Shown piece by piece: positions 43,111-54,938 of a stretch of DNA of 64,000 bases (position 1 is its first letter; each line of letters begins with the position of its first letter). Below the pieces are notes generated by a model that saw only the letters and a list, made by a program, of their open reading frames with translations, ran no database searches and had not been told where the DNA came from. The stretch is from the NCBI GenBank assembly GCA_013350335.1, contig CM023537.1, forward strand, positions 47,552,111 through 47,616,110, in the 5' to 3' direction. A program made the position numbers and the translations under genes. The DNA is from Chimonanthus salicifolius (lineage: Eukaryota; Streptophyta; Magnoliopsida; Laurales; Calycanthaceae).

Positions 43111-44752
43111 TGTTAAGGCCTCGGTTTGACCAAGTTTATGTATTGTCAATTTCGTGACCGTGTATGTTGGACCTTGCCTTAGAAGAATGTGAAGATATCA
43201 GAAGATCTACTATGCATAGAAGAGTCTACACCGAACATGTGATTGGCACACAGGTAAGTGGACTATAGTGGACCTTAGGTCAAGCCTAAACATCCTAGAA
43301 ATCAATGGTTAATAAATTGGAAATCTGAAAAATATTTAGTATTGTAATACCCTGCTCCAAAAAGTCCCACATTGGTAGTGACATTTGAAATTCACTGGTA
43401 TATAAATAGTAGCCTTCCTCTTTCTAACATAAGGCCTTTTGGAAGCAACAGTGAGTTAGCTCGCCAAATCAAAGCCGTGTGGGTCTGTTTGTAGGCCCAA
43501 AACGGACAATATTGTATTAGCGGGACGGGTCGTTACAAGTCTCAGCCCCGAGGCCTCAAAGACTATCCATAACTAAGTGAAAATTATGACAGCTGGAGTT
43601 CAGCGTGTGATCTCATGACTATCTGTCCTTTGACCAATTATCTTACAAAATATGGTAAGGAAAATCTGAAAAGGTGGAAAGGTTCCTCATGATTTCAAAA
43701 TATCTTTTACCTTCATCATAATTGGCAATCATGGTTATAATTGGAAACCTTAAAAAGGCTCCTTAATCTAATAAGGGATAAAAGTCTCAATGTGATTTTC
43801 AATCACATGCAAATATGGAATTTCCATAAATCTACTCAAATGGTTGACAATCTTGTAAATCTGGAAAATTTCAAGAGGCTCCTCTTGATTTAAAAAAAAA
43901 AATTGTGGAAATCTTTTTGTCATCACATGATTAGTTAATTGAATAATCTGATTGGCAATAATGGACATGTGACCGATGAGTGAGCTGGTCTCAAAAAAAT
44001 CTTGGAGGCCTTGAGAGTGAACTGTTGGACAGAAACTCTATAAATACATGCTTAAGCCTTGGTTTAAAACAGAGCTGATAAATTAGAAAAACATAAGCAT
44101 TCTTCAGAGACTTTTCCTTCCCTAATCTCCTCACCTTCATCATCCTTTAAAGAAAGAGTTTAAGTATTCAATGCTTGTTTGATTGTGAAGATGAGAACAT
44201 TCTTCCAGGACCCAAAATCAGCCATATCCCTGTCCTAGTACCCATGTTCCGATGTATCAATACTAAAAAAAAGATGGACCTGATCTAAAGGAAGAAGGCA
44301 CAGAGACATCTACAAAAAGAACATACATTTTGAAGAATTGTTAAGGCCCAAGGCAAGTGTTCTTTATTTATTTTGTTTATCATTATACGATGGATTAGAT
44401 CAGTGTGATTGAACCACCTTAAAAAATAGGTGTTAAGGATTAGACGAGGGCGGTCGAACCTTTCAAAATTAGGGTGTAATGTTTGGGTTTAACTCCCATA
44501 TATAGTGGATTTAGGATAGTCGTAGAGAGGGTGGGTCCAACAGTGAATGTAGGTTTAGGTGAAACGAACCACTATATATCGTTGTACATGTGTGGTTTGT
44601 TTAATGGTTTGATTTATTTGTTTATCACTTGATACACGTTTATTTTGCTGCATATATTGTTAAATCTGATTTATTTTAAAAAGGAAAATACAATCGGATC
44701 AGACCTATTCACCCCTCTCTAGGTCTTGCATCGTTCTATTAACAGAATTTCA
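43111..44752 (+). repeat. 5' LTR of the SIRE-like element
   Basis: 1642 bp including the 195-bp TRIM-like insertion. TATAAATA is at 44039-44046. Relative to the 3' LTR it lacks about 75 bases near 43990. Confidence 0.9.
43343..43537. mobile_element. TRIM-like solo LTR (195 bp)
   Basis: TGTAATACCC...GGTCGTTACA with TGTAA/TTACA inverted ends, and internal words AAAGTCCCACATTGG and GGCCCAAAACGGACAATAT typical of small plant LTR (TRIM) repeats. The 3' LTR at 47440-47455 preserves the empty site (TTTAGTCTCAGCC). This shows a 5-bp duplication AGTCT, with the left copy changed to AGTAT (43338-43342) and the right at 43538-43542. Confidence 0.88.
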
Positions 44753-44819
44753 ATTGGCATCAAGAGCTCTGATACTCTAAGTTGGACTTAATCGTCCGAG
44801 TTGATCCTGTACTAGAATC

Positions 44820-46781
44820 ATGCATAGAGGTGATAGTCACCTTATTTCCAAACTTCCCTATTTTAATGGCTCTAACTATGCTTATTAGAAGGCAAAAATG
44901 AAAAGTTTTTTTATATCACTTGATGGAGCCGTCGGGGAATCAACAGTAAGGGGTTGGGAACATCCTATTAAGAAACCTCTGAAAAATCCGTCAAAGATGA
45001 AGCAGGAAAATATGTTCAACAAATCATTGATACTAAATCTAAGGATTACTTCACCTGGACCAACATGGAAAAAACTTTATATACTGCAAATGAAAAGGCT
45101 TTAAATGCTATTAATTGTGTTGTCTCACCAGATGAGTTCAAACGTAGAATGACATGTGTGATAGCTAAAGATGCTTAGGACATCTTAGAAAGGACACATG
45201 AGGGAATCTCAGTTGTTAAGAGGTCTAAACTCCAAATCCTCCAGTCACAATTTGATAACATACACATGGAGGAAAATGAAATGTTTATAGAGTTTTATTC
45301 GAAACTAAGTGACATTGTAAATTCCATGTGGGCCTTAGGTAAAATAATCCCTGAATCTAAAATCTGTACCAAAATACTAAGAAATCTGCCCAAAAGTTTT
45401 AAGCCTAAGGTAGCCGCCATTGAAGAATACAGAGATGTGTCTCTAATAAGGTTGATGACTTGGTAGGATCCCTTCAAACCTATGAGCTTCACTTTGATGA
45501 TGAAAAACCTAAGAAAAAATCAATTGCTTTAAAATCTTCTCTAAAAACTAAATTTTAAAGGGATGAAGAATCTGATGACTCACAAAGTGATACAGATGAA
45601 GAGGTTGCCACTCTTACTATAAAATTCTTAAAACATTTTAATATGAGGAAAGAGAGAAAAAAACTTAATAAAGAAGACTACAGAGAATTCAATAAAAGTA
45701 AAACACATTTTTTAAAAGAAAAGTCAAAAGATATATTCAAAGAAAAATCCAATCCTAATGAAACTCAATATTTTAATTGTAATGGATATGGGCACTTTGT
45801 TAATGAATGTCCTTCAAATAAGAGATCTAAAAAGAAAGCCATGACAACTGTGATGGAAGTATACACATCACAATCCGAAAGTGAATCCGATGTGTCAACC
45901 CGTGAAGATGTTATCAAGACGAAATATTTCATTGCTTCCATCTCTTATGATCCTAAAAATGCTCCAAATGTTGAAAGTGATCGTGAAGGATGAGACTGTG
46001 AGAATGATGGCTTACAATAAGCTTATGATAGTTTGTTCTTAGAAAGTAAAGATTTAGCTAAATAAAACTTGGTAAATCTAGAAAAGAAAATGTAAAATTG
46101 AAAAATCAATTAAAAACTGAAAAAGAAAAATTTGAAAAAGACTTAAAAATTGTTCAAGATGAAAATCTAAGTCTTGAAGAAAAGCTCAAATTGGCTCAAA
46201 ATGAAACTTTAAAACTCAAGAAAGATGAGTCAAAAATTAGAAGTGAAAAACAAAAACGGGAATTTGACTTAAACCAGTTAAGGAGTCACAAAATAAAATT
46301 TGAAGATAAATTTACTTAAGGGGAAAAGAAACTTGAAAAACTCTTAAATATTAGAAAACAATTTGGAGATAAAACTAGTCTAGGTTTTAATAAGAAATCC
46401 AACTCCAAAATTGTTTTTGTGAAATATGAACATTCTTTCTCTAAATCTTTTAATGTGACATCCTACTATTGTGAAAAGTTGGGTCATCTAAGCTTTGAAT
46501 GTTCCCTAAGAAAGAAGGATCATAAAGAGAAATTCACTTATGTCCAACCAAAGGTACATCATAGAAGGGATAATGTCAAACAAAATTTACAAAGAAGAGA
46601 TCAAAATCAACTCTTAAATAAAATAGTAACAGATTTGCTAAAAGAGCTTCTCAAACATATAAATTGGCTTAAAGAATTCCAATTCATCCCTCCGCCCATC
46701 TTCCTTCAATGCAAAATGGGTTCAGAAGTTGAGAGGGTGTGTTTAGGCCTCTTAATGTTTTCAGATGCTCCATGTGCCTAA
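44820..46781 (+). pseudogene. SIRE-like Gag
   Basis: ATG at 44820 (MHRGDSHLISKLPYFNG). The Gag body is recognised by NAINCVVSPDEFKR, FYSKLSDIVNSM and ILRNLPKSFKPKVAAIEEY. A first knuckle at about 45770-45815 reads YFNCNGYGHFVNEC and has lost the first Cys. A long Lys/Glu coiled coil follows (46090-46320). A second knuckle at about 46450-46500 (YYCEKLGHLSFEC) also lacks one Cys. Several stops and frame changes break it (45 kb and 45.46 kb regions, 46.0 kb, 46.32 kb). Coverage of the full Gag length without any Pol argues for an old internal deletion. Confidence 0.85.
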
Positions 46782-47210
46782 TAGGAAAATGTATTTTTGA
46801 GGATCTGACAATTGGTTAGTGGTGGATCTTTTTTAGTTTCAAATATTGGAATAAGTGCTTATTTAAAACTGATGTTTTGTTAAATTTGTTTTTCCATGAT
46901 ATTATTGTGTAATACTCTTTGTCAATTTATGACAAAAATGGGGAGAAAAATTGTACTAATGTTGAGGGGGAGAAATTTCAAAATCCCACCTAGTTGCCTA
47001 TGTCTTTTACAGGAATTTTCTTACAGGCATCATTTCAAGGGGAGAAAAAGAAAAAGGGGGAGAGAAGTGTTAGTGCAAGAAATTCAAGTCTTGATATGGT
47101 CATTATTTGAGTTGTATTTTTTTAAAGACTTGTATTTCATTGTAAAGGGGTTAAATGAGATGTATTCGTTAGAGTCTAGGTTTTGTCACGAAATTGACAA
47201 AGTGGGAGAT

Positions 47211-48744
47211 TGTTAGGGCCTCGGTTTGACCGAGTTTATGTATTGTCAATTCTGTGACCGAGCGCGACCGTGTATGTTGGACCTTGCCTTGGAAGAATGT
47301 GAATATGTCAGAAGATCTACTATGCATAGAAGAATCTATACCGAACATGTGATTGGCACACAGATAAGTGGACTATAGTGGACCTTAGGTCAAGCCTAAA
47401 CATCCTAGAAATCAATGGTTAATAAATTGGAAATCTGTAAAATGTTTAGTCTCAGCCACGAGGCCTCAAAGGCTGTCCATAACTTAGTGAAAATTATGAC
47501 AGCTGGAGTTCAGCATGTGATCTCATGACTATATGTCCTTTGACCAATTATCTTACAAAATATGGTAAGGAAAATCAGAAAAAGGTGGAAAGGTTCCTCA
47601 TGATTTCAAAACATCTTTTGCCTTCACCATAATTGGCAATCATGGTTATAATTGGAAACCTTGAAAAGGCTCATCAATCTAATAAGGGATAAAAGTCTCA
47701 ATGTGATTTGCAATCACATGCAAATATGGAAATTCCATAAGTCTACTCAAGTGGTTGACAATCTTGTAAATCTGGAAAATTTCAAGAGGCTCCTCTTGAT
47801 TTAAAAAAAAAAATTTGTGGAAATCTTTTTGTCATTACATAATTAGTTAATTGAATAATCTGATTGGAAATCATGGACATGTGGCGGATGAGTGAACTGG
47901 TCTCTGCCTAAATATTAGTAAGATTAAAGTTTGAAATTTGAAATTGAAGTGTGCTGTATTTTCATATATAGGCTTGAGGCCTCGAAGAAATCTTGGAGGC
48001 CTCGAGACTGAACTGTTGGGTAGAAACTCTATAAATACATGCTTAAGCCTTGGGTTTAAGACATAGCTGATAAATTGGAAAAACATAAGCATTCTCCAGA
48101 GACTTTTCCTTCCCTAATGTCCTCACCTTCATCATCCTTTAAAGGAAGAGTTTAAGCATTCAATGTTTGTTTGGTTGTGAAGATGAGGACATTCTTCTAG
48201 GACCCAAAATCAGTCATATCCTTGTCCTAGTACCCATGTTCCGTTGTGCCAATACTCAACAAAGATGGACCTGATCTAAAGGAAGAAGGCATAGAGACAT
48301 CTATAAGAGGAACACACATTTTGAAGAATTGTTAAGGCCCAAGACAAGTGTTCTTTGTTTACTTTGTTTATCATTGTACGGTGAATTAGATCATTGTGAT
48401 TGAACCACCTTAAAAAATAGGTGTTAAGGATTAGACCAGGGCGGTCGAACCTTTCAAAACTAGGTTGTAATGTTTGGGTGTGACTCCCATACATAGTGGA
48501 TTTTGGATAGTCGTAGAGAGGGTGGGTCCAACAGTGGATGTAGGTTCAGGTGAAACGAACCACTATATATCGTTGTACATGTGAAGTTTGCTTTAACAGT
48601 TTGATTCATTTGTTTATCACTTGCACACATGTTTATTCCGCTGCACATATTGTTAAATTTGATTTATTTTAAAAAAGAAAATAAAATCGGATCAAACCTA
48701 TTCACCCCCTCTAAGTCTTGCATCATTCTAGTAACAGAATTTCA
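47211..48744 (+). repeat. 3' LTR of the SIRE-like element
   Basis: 1534 bp, TGTTAGGGCCTCGG...AGAATTTCA, with TATAAATA at 48030-48037. It is the uninterrupted reference for the TRIM insertion in the 5' LTR. Confidence 0.9.
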
Positions 48745-48755
48745 AGTCACCCAAC

Positions 48756-49446
48756 ACTTTCTACTTCTATGCATCTTCGTACGGATCAATGTACAAACCC
48801 TTTTGTTGTGATTTTTTCTTCTTCTGTCTTTCTTTTTGGGCAGTCATCGACCCAGCCTGTAAATACCATGTTTCTGGTTGCAGCTCTCTCACATTTGCAA
48901 CCTCTTTTATTTACTTGCTCTCTATCTTCTTTCCATAGCTGCAACGATGCAAAAGGCAAAGGGCAGCAGTAGATGAGGCCTTCCCACTTGATCTTGTTGC
49001 TGCAGCCTGCAACTCTCCAAAGAGATCGAGAAGAGGCTCAGCAATAGAAAGGGGTAGATTTACTGGAAGAAGAGAAGTTTTGGGGAAAAATGAGAGATTT
49101 GCTACCGATTTAGGTGGGGTTGGCGAAGATAGAGGGTGCGTAAGATAGATTTGGTGAAAATGGCGAGATAATAGCTGCGGTTCGTGAGGATTGAGAAAAG
49201 ATGAGGGTGGTCGAGAGATTTAGGGAAAATGGCGAGGGACTGCGTTGAGATTTTTGGGGAAAGTGGGTGAAATGAAATAAACCTAAGGAGCAAACACGAT
49301 TTTGGGGGCCTAACCTTACCCTTGAAAGGGACTACTCTCCCTATTCTCTCGTCTCTCCTATCTCACCTCTTTGTTTTTTGCTCTTTTCTATTCTCTCATC
49401 TCTGTTTTTCGCTATCTCCTCTCCTTTTTCCCTCTCCATACTCTAT
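48756..49446. other. Unassigned spacer before the patellin fragment
   Basis: It starts with pyrimidine-rich and then purine-rich (GAGA, GGGGAAA) DNA, then 120 bases of C/T-rich sequence up to the patellin coding block. That C/T tract could be the end of the original intron, which is inference. Confidence 0.35.
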
Positions 49447-49704
49447 AAATTCTTGGAATGGCGAAAGAAGTTTGGTGCCAATACCATCGTCGATGAAGAT
49501 ATTTGGTTCAAAGAGCTGGAAGGAGTTGTAGCTTACATGCATATAAACGACAGAAAAGGGCCATCACATTTGCTACATTGCTTATGGGTGTTTAAAGATA
49601 AGGAAATGTATGAGAGGGTTTTTGGAGATGAGAAGATGAAGATGTTCTTGAGGTGGAGAGTTCAGGTGCTTGAGAGGCGCATTAATCTCTTGCTGTTCAA
49701 GCTT
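49447..49704 (+). pseudogene. Patellin-like (CRAL-TRIO) exon fragment
   Basis: About 86 codons match the plant patellin family: FLEWRKKFGA, FKELEGVVAYMH, VFKDKEMYERVFGDE, FLRWRVQVLERRINLL. This is the CRAL_TRIO_N region of a phosphoinositide-binding membrane-trafficking protein. In the middle the expected CYxAYG is readable only in another phase (near 49563-49585), so an insertion and a later compensating deletion have occurred. The rest of the gene (lipid-binding CRAL-TRIO and GOLD domains) is absent. The frame runs on into LTR sequence to 49806, giving a chimeric tail. It is a captured or stranded gene fragment. Confidence 0.82.
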
Positions 49705-49705
49705 G

Positions 49706-52147
49706 GTCTTGCTGTTTTCGTGAAGGTCACGTTCAATGATCACGTCGAAACCGAATTACAAAATCCTTCTGCGAATCTCCTTTTCCTTATTACATTTAGC
49801 ACATAGATAAATAATCAATTTGATGATCCATTTGATTTCCATCATCCCCTACATCACCCCATGTTCATTTCTATTTATGCATCATAGTTCTTAAACCGGT
49901 TAAGACCCTCAAGGGGGTTCGGCCATACATCATGGCAGAATTGTGTTTCAAGTCCACAAAAACCCATCAATGGGGTTCGGCCATACAACATGGCCGAACC
50001 TCATTCTTTGGTTTTTGACCCCTTTTTTTTTTTTTTGAATCCTTGTTTTATTTCAACAATGCAAGTCAATCATCATTTCTGAAAAAAAAAATTATTTAAA
50101 ATCAATTTTCACTTTTAAAGTCAGTTGACTGAATCAAGAATTTAGTCGACTGAACCCAGCAGATTACCTTCTGCTGCTTGTCCTGCGGATGGTAGAAACC
50201 CGTCCCGCGGACGATAGAAGCCCGTCCGCAGAGAGTGAAATCCGTCCGCAGACAACACCCTATCCCTGTCTGTTACATGTCCGCAGACGGTCGAAACCCG
50301 TCCCGCGGACGATCGAAACCCGTCCCGCGGACGATAGAAACCCGTCCGTAAACAGTGCAATCCGTCCGCAGACAACACCATATCCATGTCTGTTACCCGT
50401 CCGTGGATGATCGAAACCCATCCCACGGACGATATAAACTCGTCCGCAGACAGTGCAAACCGTCCGCAGACAACATCCTATCCATGTCTGTTACCCGTCC
50501 GCAGACGGTCGAAACCCGCCCGCGGACGATAGAAACCCGTCCACGGAAGGTAGTACCCGTCCAGCAGACACTGTAACCCGTGTTCAGTCCTCTTTTGCTT
50601 GCATGTTTCTACATTCTTTTCTTCATGAAATGTCCCCTTATCCTTTTTAAACATGTATTAAATCATTTATACATAAAAATCAGTGGACATACTCCAACTA
50701 CTAACAAAAGTTAGGGTCTTGTCATTTATTCTTTCAATCTTGTTTCATATTATAAATCAAAAATCACCTTGCCGTTTTTTTCAATTATTCAACCATTCTT
50801 TGAATGGATTTTACAGTCCATGGCCCATAATACTTTGGCTATCAATTTCAAATCAATAAATAGAATCCATAGGTTTGGCCAAACTATGACCAAATCTATG
50901 GATTCCCTTAGTTCATTCATTCCCATGTCATCAAACATAATTCTACATTCAATCCCTTTGGTTGTTGGTCCTCAATACATATCCATTCCTTGAATGGATA
51001 CCGATTCTATGATCATTCAACGGTTTGACCACTTATTCCAACCATTCTTGGAATCTATGGATTCGGCCACCCATGACCAAGTCCATGAATTTCTTAATCA
51101 CATTCCCATCTAAAATAACCATAGAACACACCTTTACCCGTCTCCTCCTTTCTTTTGTTGTGTCTTTGCTCCTTAGTCCTTCTCCTTCCTTAGTCCTTGT
51201 TCTTTAGTTTCTCCAAGGTAATCGTGTAGAGATGGAGATAGAGAGATTAGGGAAGATGTGAATCCCTTTGAATGCCAGAGATGGGTTTCGGCCACAAGTG
51301 TAGTTGAGAGAGGGAGAGAGAGAGAGAGATGAAAATTTCTTTGTTTCTTAAGATGGAATTCGGCAAAGGGGTGGAGTGTGCCCCTTGGGTTGTTGTCCTT
51401 GTAACAGCCACAAGCCTTCTCACTTCCCTTCCTTAATGGTTTCCTCTCACCAAGGTGTCCCTTGGCTTACCCAAGACACCCCTTCGCTAACACCAAGACA
51501 ACCTTTGAGCTCCCCAATCGTGTACACCTTGGGTTTGGTCTAATGAGATGAAACTCTCCATCTACCCTCCTAACTCACTTAAGATGGAAGTCTCATCAAC
51601 TTCCCATTCAATTCACCTTAACTCAAATACTCTTAATTCTTTTAAACTCAAGACTTGTACTCAGTCATTAACTCAATTCCTTGATTCCATTTTGAACTCA
51701 CTCAATTGAACTTAATCCAATTTAATTCAGTCACACCTTAATTAAACTTGAACTCATTTGGTGGTTGACCAAGTCAACATGACACATGGCACTTGGGGTC
51801 CCACTTAGCCATGTCACATACATGCCACCTCACTTGATGAGGTGGAACTCATGCCTTGGATCTTAATTGGTTATTTGACCCAATTATCAAATCTTACCCA
51901 TTTACTTCTAATTAGCTCATCTATGACCCATTGGGTCCCAATTGGGTAGTTGACCCATTTAATCACACATACCCAATTATTTCCAACCCAAATTCTATCC
52001 TTGATCCATTGGATCATAATTGGACTATTGACCCAATTCTTACCCATCTAAAGTGCATTCCATCCATAAATCTTAAATTCAACTAATTTAACAATTTAAA
52101 TAGACAAATCCAATATTTTTATGCATTGAAAAATCAGAGGTGTTACA
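49706..52147 (-). repeat. 3' LTR of the Tekay-like chromovirus, truncated
   Basis: Matches 58449-60738 nearly throughout: TGCTGTTTTCGTGAA at the left end, the GGGGTTCGGCCATACA block, and AAAATC(A/C)G(A/G)GGTGTTACA at the right. It lacks about 1.33 kb present at 57114-58448 in the other copy. It is preceded on the minus strand by the polypurine tract AAAAGAGGGTAATA. The cut end abuts the patellin fragment. Confidence 0.88.
50185..50590. repeat. Tandem GC-rich repeats in the LTR
   Basis: More than a dozen copies of a 22-26 base unit built on CCCGTCCGCGGACGATAGAA, each with a palindromic CCGTCCGCGGACGG-type centre. The other LTR has a shorter version at about 58870-59185. Confidence 0.88.
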
Positions 52148-53180
52148 ATATTACCCTCTTTTGAAATTTTTGTCCTGAAAATTGAGCGAAGTAGGGTTTC
52201 AAACAACTTATACAAAAGCTTAGGATGAGCTGCTCTCATTTCTGATTCAAGTTCCCAAGTGGCTTCCTCATTACCATGTCGGTCCCACACCACCTTGACG
52301 AACTGAATTGCTCGGTTCCGTAATACCCTTTGTTCTGTCTCCACCACTCTGACAGGCTTTTCGACGTAAGTCTTGTCGCTTTGTACCTCTATGTCTTGCA
52401 CATTCAATATGTGCGAGGGATCAGAATTGTACTTCCTCAACATAGATACAGGGAATATATCGTGCAAAGATGACAGTTGTGGAGGAAGTATCAGATGATA
52501 AGCCACTTCCCCCACCCTCTTTTGAATTGGAAAGGGTCCCACATATCTAGGTGACAGCTTCCCTTTATTTCCGAATCGCATGTGGCCCTTTCGTGGTGAG
52601 ACCTTCAAGAACACTAAGTCTCCCACCTCAAACTCAAGGAATCTCCTTCTCTTGTCCGCATAGCTCTTCTGATGACGTTGTGCAGTGAGCAGATGTTGTC
52701 GTATTACCTTGATCTATTCCGTGGTCTCTGCAACTAGATCAGTTCCAATAAGTGAAGGCTCACCGGCCTCTGTCCAACACACTGGTGATCTACAGGGTCT
52801 ACCATACGACGTCTCAAATGGAGCCATCTTGAGACTTGCCTAGTAACTGTTGTTGTACGAGAACTTAACCAGTGGTAGATGATCTTCCCAACCACCTTTG
52901 AAGTCTAACATACATGCTCTCAGCGTATCCTCCAATGTCTGTATTGTCCTCTCTGACTGACCGCCAGTCTATGGATGGAAAGCTGTATTGATCAACAAGT
53001 TGATCCCCATAGCTGACTGCATGCTCTGCCACACCCTACCGGTGAATCGGCTATCTCTGTCGGACACTATGGTTCTGGGTATACCATGTAGCCTGATGAT
53101 ATCCTTGATGTATCGTCATCCCAAAGTCTCAGATGAATCCGTCATCTTGATTGGAAGAAAGTGTGCAGACTTGGTCAATC
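52096..53180 (-). pseudogene. Integrase core end and chromodomain
   Basis: Reading leftward: the core tail (degenerate FHP, then [21 protein letters not shown] and MAPFETSYGRPCRSP). The C-terminal module follows (VGDLVFLKVSPRKGHMRFGNK, LSPRYVGPF, HDIFPVSMLRKY). A chromodomain lies at about 52205-52356 (RVLRNRAIQFVKVVWDRH, EATWELESEMR), with its aromatic positions kept. Chromodomains of this group steer integration toward marked heterochromatin. Stops lie in the core (near 52640-53150). Confidence 0.87.
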
Positions 53181-54929
53181 AATCTACTACAACCCATATT
53201 GGCTCGTTGCCCTTTGATGACCTTGGCAACCCTGTCACAAAATCCATGGAAATATGTTCCCATTTCCATTCTAGCACTGGTAAGGGTTTGAGTAACCCTG
53301 GTGGTTTCTGATGTTCAGTCTTGACTTGCTGACAAGTCAAACAACGAGCAACAAAGTTAGCAACATCTCTTTTAAGTCCATACCACCAATAGTGTCTCTT
53401 CAAATCATGATACATCTTGGTGCTACTCGGATGAATAGAGAGTTTCGTTTGGTGTGCCTCGATCAACAACTCTCTTCTGCAACTTTGAGGCACATTGTTC
53501 TGCCTCGGAATAAAAGACCTTGTCCCGGTCGTAAATCCCATTCCGGTACAACCTCACCAGTAAACATCTTAGCCCATATTTCTTCCACTTCCGGAACAGT
53601 CCGTTGTTCCTGCTCAATCTTGGAAACCATGCTGGACCGTACTATCAGGTTATACATACTCCCTTGATTCTTGATGTACAAATTGAACTCTCGAATGGCA
53701 TTCAGTATTTCCCATTCTTTCATAATCAAACTGGCCACTGTTGCATGTGACATGCGACTGAGGGCATCCGCCACTTTGTTCGCCTTGCCAGGATGGTATC
53801 GAAGTGCGAACTCATAATCTTGCAGATACTCCATCCATCTGCGCTGCCTCATGTTGAGTTCCTTCTGATCAAATAGGTATTTCAAATTTTTGTGATCTGA
53901 AAATACCTCAAATTTCTCGCCCTACTGATAGTGTCTCCAGCTTTTGAGAGCGAAAACCACTGCGGCTAATTCCAGATCATGTGCGGGATAGTGGCGTTCA
54001 TGAATTTTCAACTGCCTTGAACCATAAGCCACTACGTGTTGACTTTGAGTAAGAGAACACCCAAGTCCTTCTCCTGAAGCATCACAATATACTTCATAGC
54101 CCTTGCCTCTTTCTGGCAAAATCATAATAGGAGCAGTCGTAAGCCTCTCCTTCAGGTCTTCGAACATTCGATTGCACACCTCAGACCATTCAAATTTGGC
54201 TCCTTTCTGAGTAGTCGGGTGAGTGGAGATGCAATCTTGGCGAAGTCCATAATAAACTTTCGATAATAACCAGCCAATCCCAGAAAGCTGCGGATTTCGG
54301 TCACATTCTTTGGAACTTTCCAGTCTCTAACTGCTGCGACTTTAGTCGGGTCCACGGCTATTCCTTCTGCTGATATGACATGTCCTAAGAAATTGACCTA
54401 AGATAGCCAGAACTTGCACTTGCACTTGCACTTGCTTACTTTGGCATATAATTGATTTTTCTTCAGGGTGTCCAAGACTATCCTTAGATGTTCAGCATGC
54501 TCCTCCCGACTTTTAGAATAAATCAGGATATCGTACAGTGAAAACAATTACAAACTTGTCCAAGTAAGGACGAAAGATCTTGATCATCAGATCCATGAAC
54601 ACAGTTGGTGCATTGGTGAGTCCAAACGGTATGACCACATACTCATATAGTCCATACCGAGTTCTGAAAGCCGTCTTCTCTATGTCTTCACCCCTAACAC
54701 AGATTTGATGATAGCCTTACATCAGATCAATCTTAGAGAAGTGACTGGAACCTCTGAGTTGATCGAATAGATCATCAATTCTGGGAAGAGGGTACTTGTT
54801 TCTGACTGTCAACTGGTTCAATTTTTGATAATCTATACACATCCGAAGTGTACCATCCTTCTTCTTCACGAATAATACCGGTGCTCCCCAAGATGATGTG
54901 CTGTTTCGGATGCATCTTAATCTGAGCAA
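53179..54929 (-). pseudogene. RT, RNase H and integrase N-terminal part
   Basis: RT from 54929 leftward: [54 protein letters not shown]. Near 54525-54545 the catalytic box reads YDILIYSKS, so the first Asp is now Tyr and the frame changes. RNase [15 protein letters not shown] and [13 protein letters not shown] (53922-54179), then NLKYLFDQKELNMRQRRW and KANKVADALSR. The integrase zinc finger is near 53340-53440 (CLTCQQVKTEHQ), followed by WKWEHISMDFVTGLPRS. Confidence 0.88.
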
Positions 54930-54938
54930 TTCATCAAT

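Larger units (their letters stand above)
43111..48744 (+). mobile_element. Gag-only SIRE-like copia derivative
   Basis: Two related LTRs (43111-44752 and 47211-48744), both TGTTA(A/G)GGCCTCGG...AACAGAATTTCA, flank 2.46 kb. A modified initiator-Met primer-binding site (TTGGCATCAAGAGC) follows the 5' LTR, and AAAGTGGGAGAT precedes the 3' LTR. The interior holds only Gag; protease, integrase, RT and RNase H are absent, so it depends on another element. The word CACCCAAC lies next to both ends (43102-43109 and 48748-48755), one and three bases away, and may mark the target. The LTRs differ by several percent and by indels. Confidence 0.9.

Noticed and set aside
45295..45492. 65-codon minus-strand frame in the SIRE-like gag
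   Set aside because: Antisense to recognised Gag sequence.
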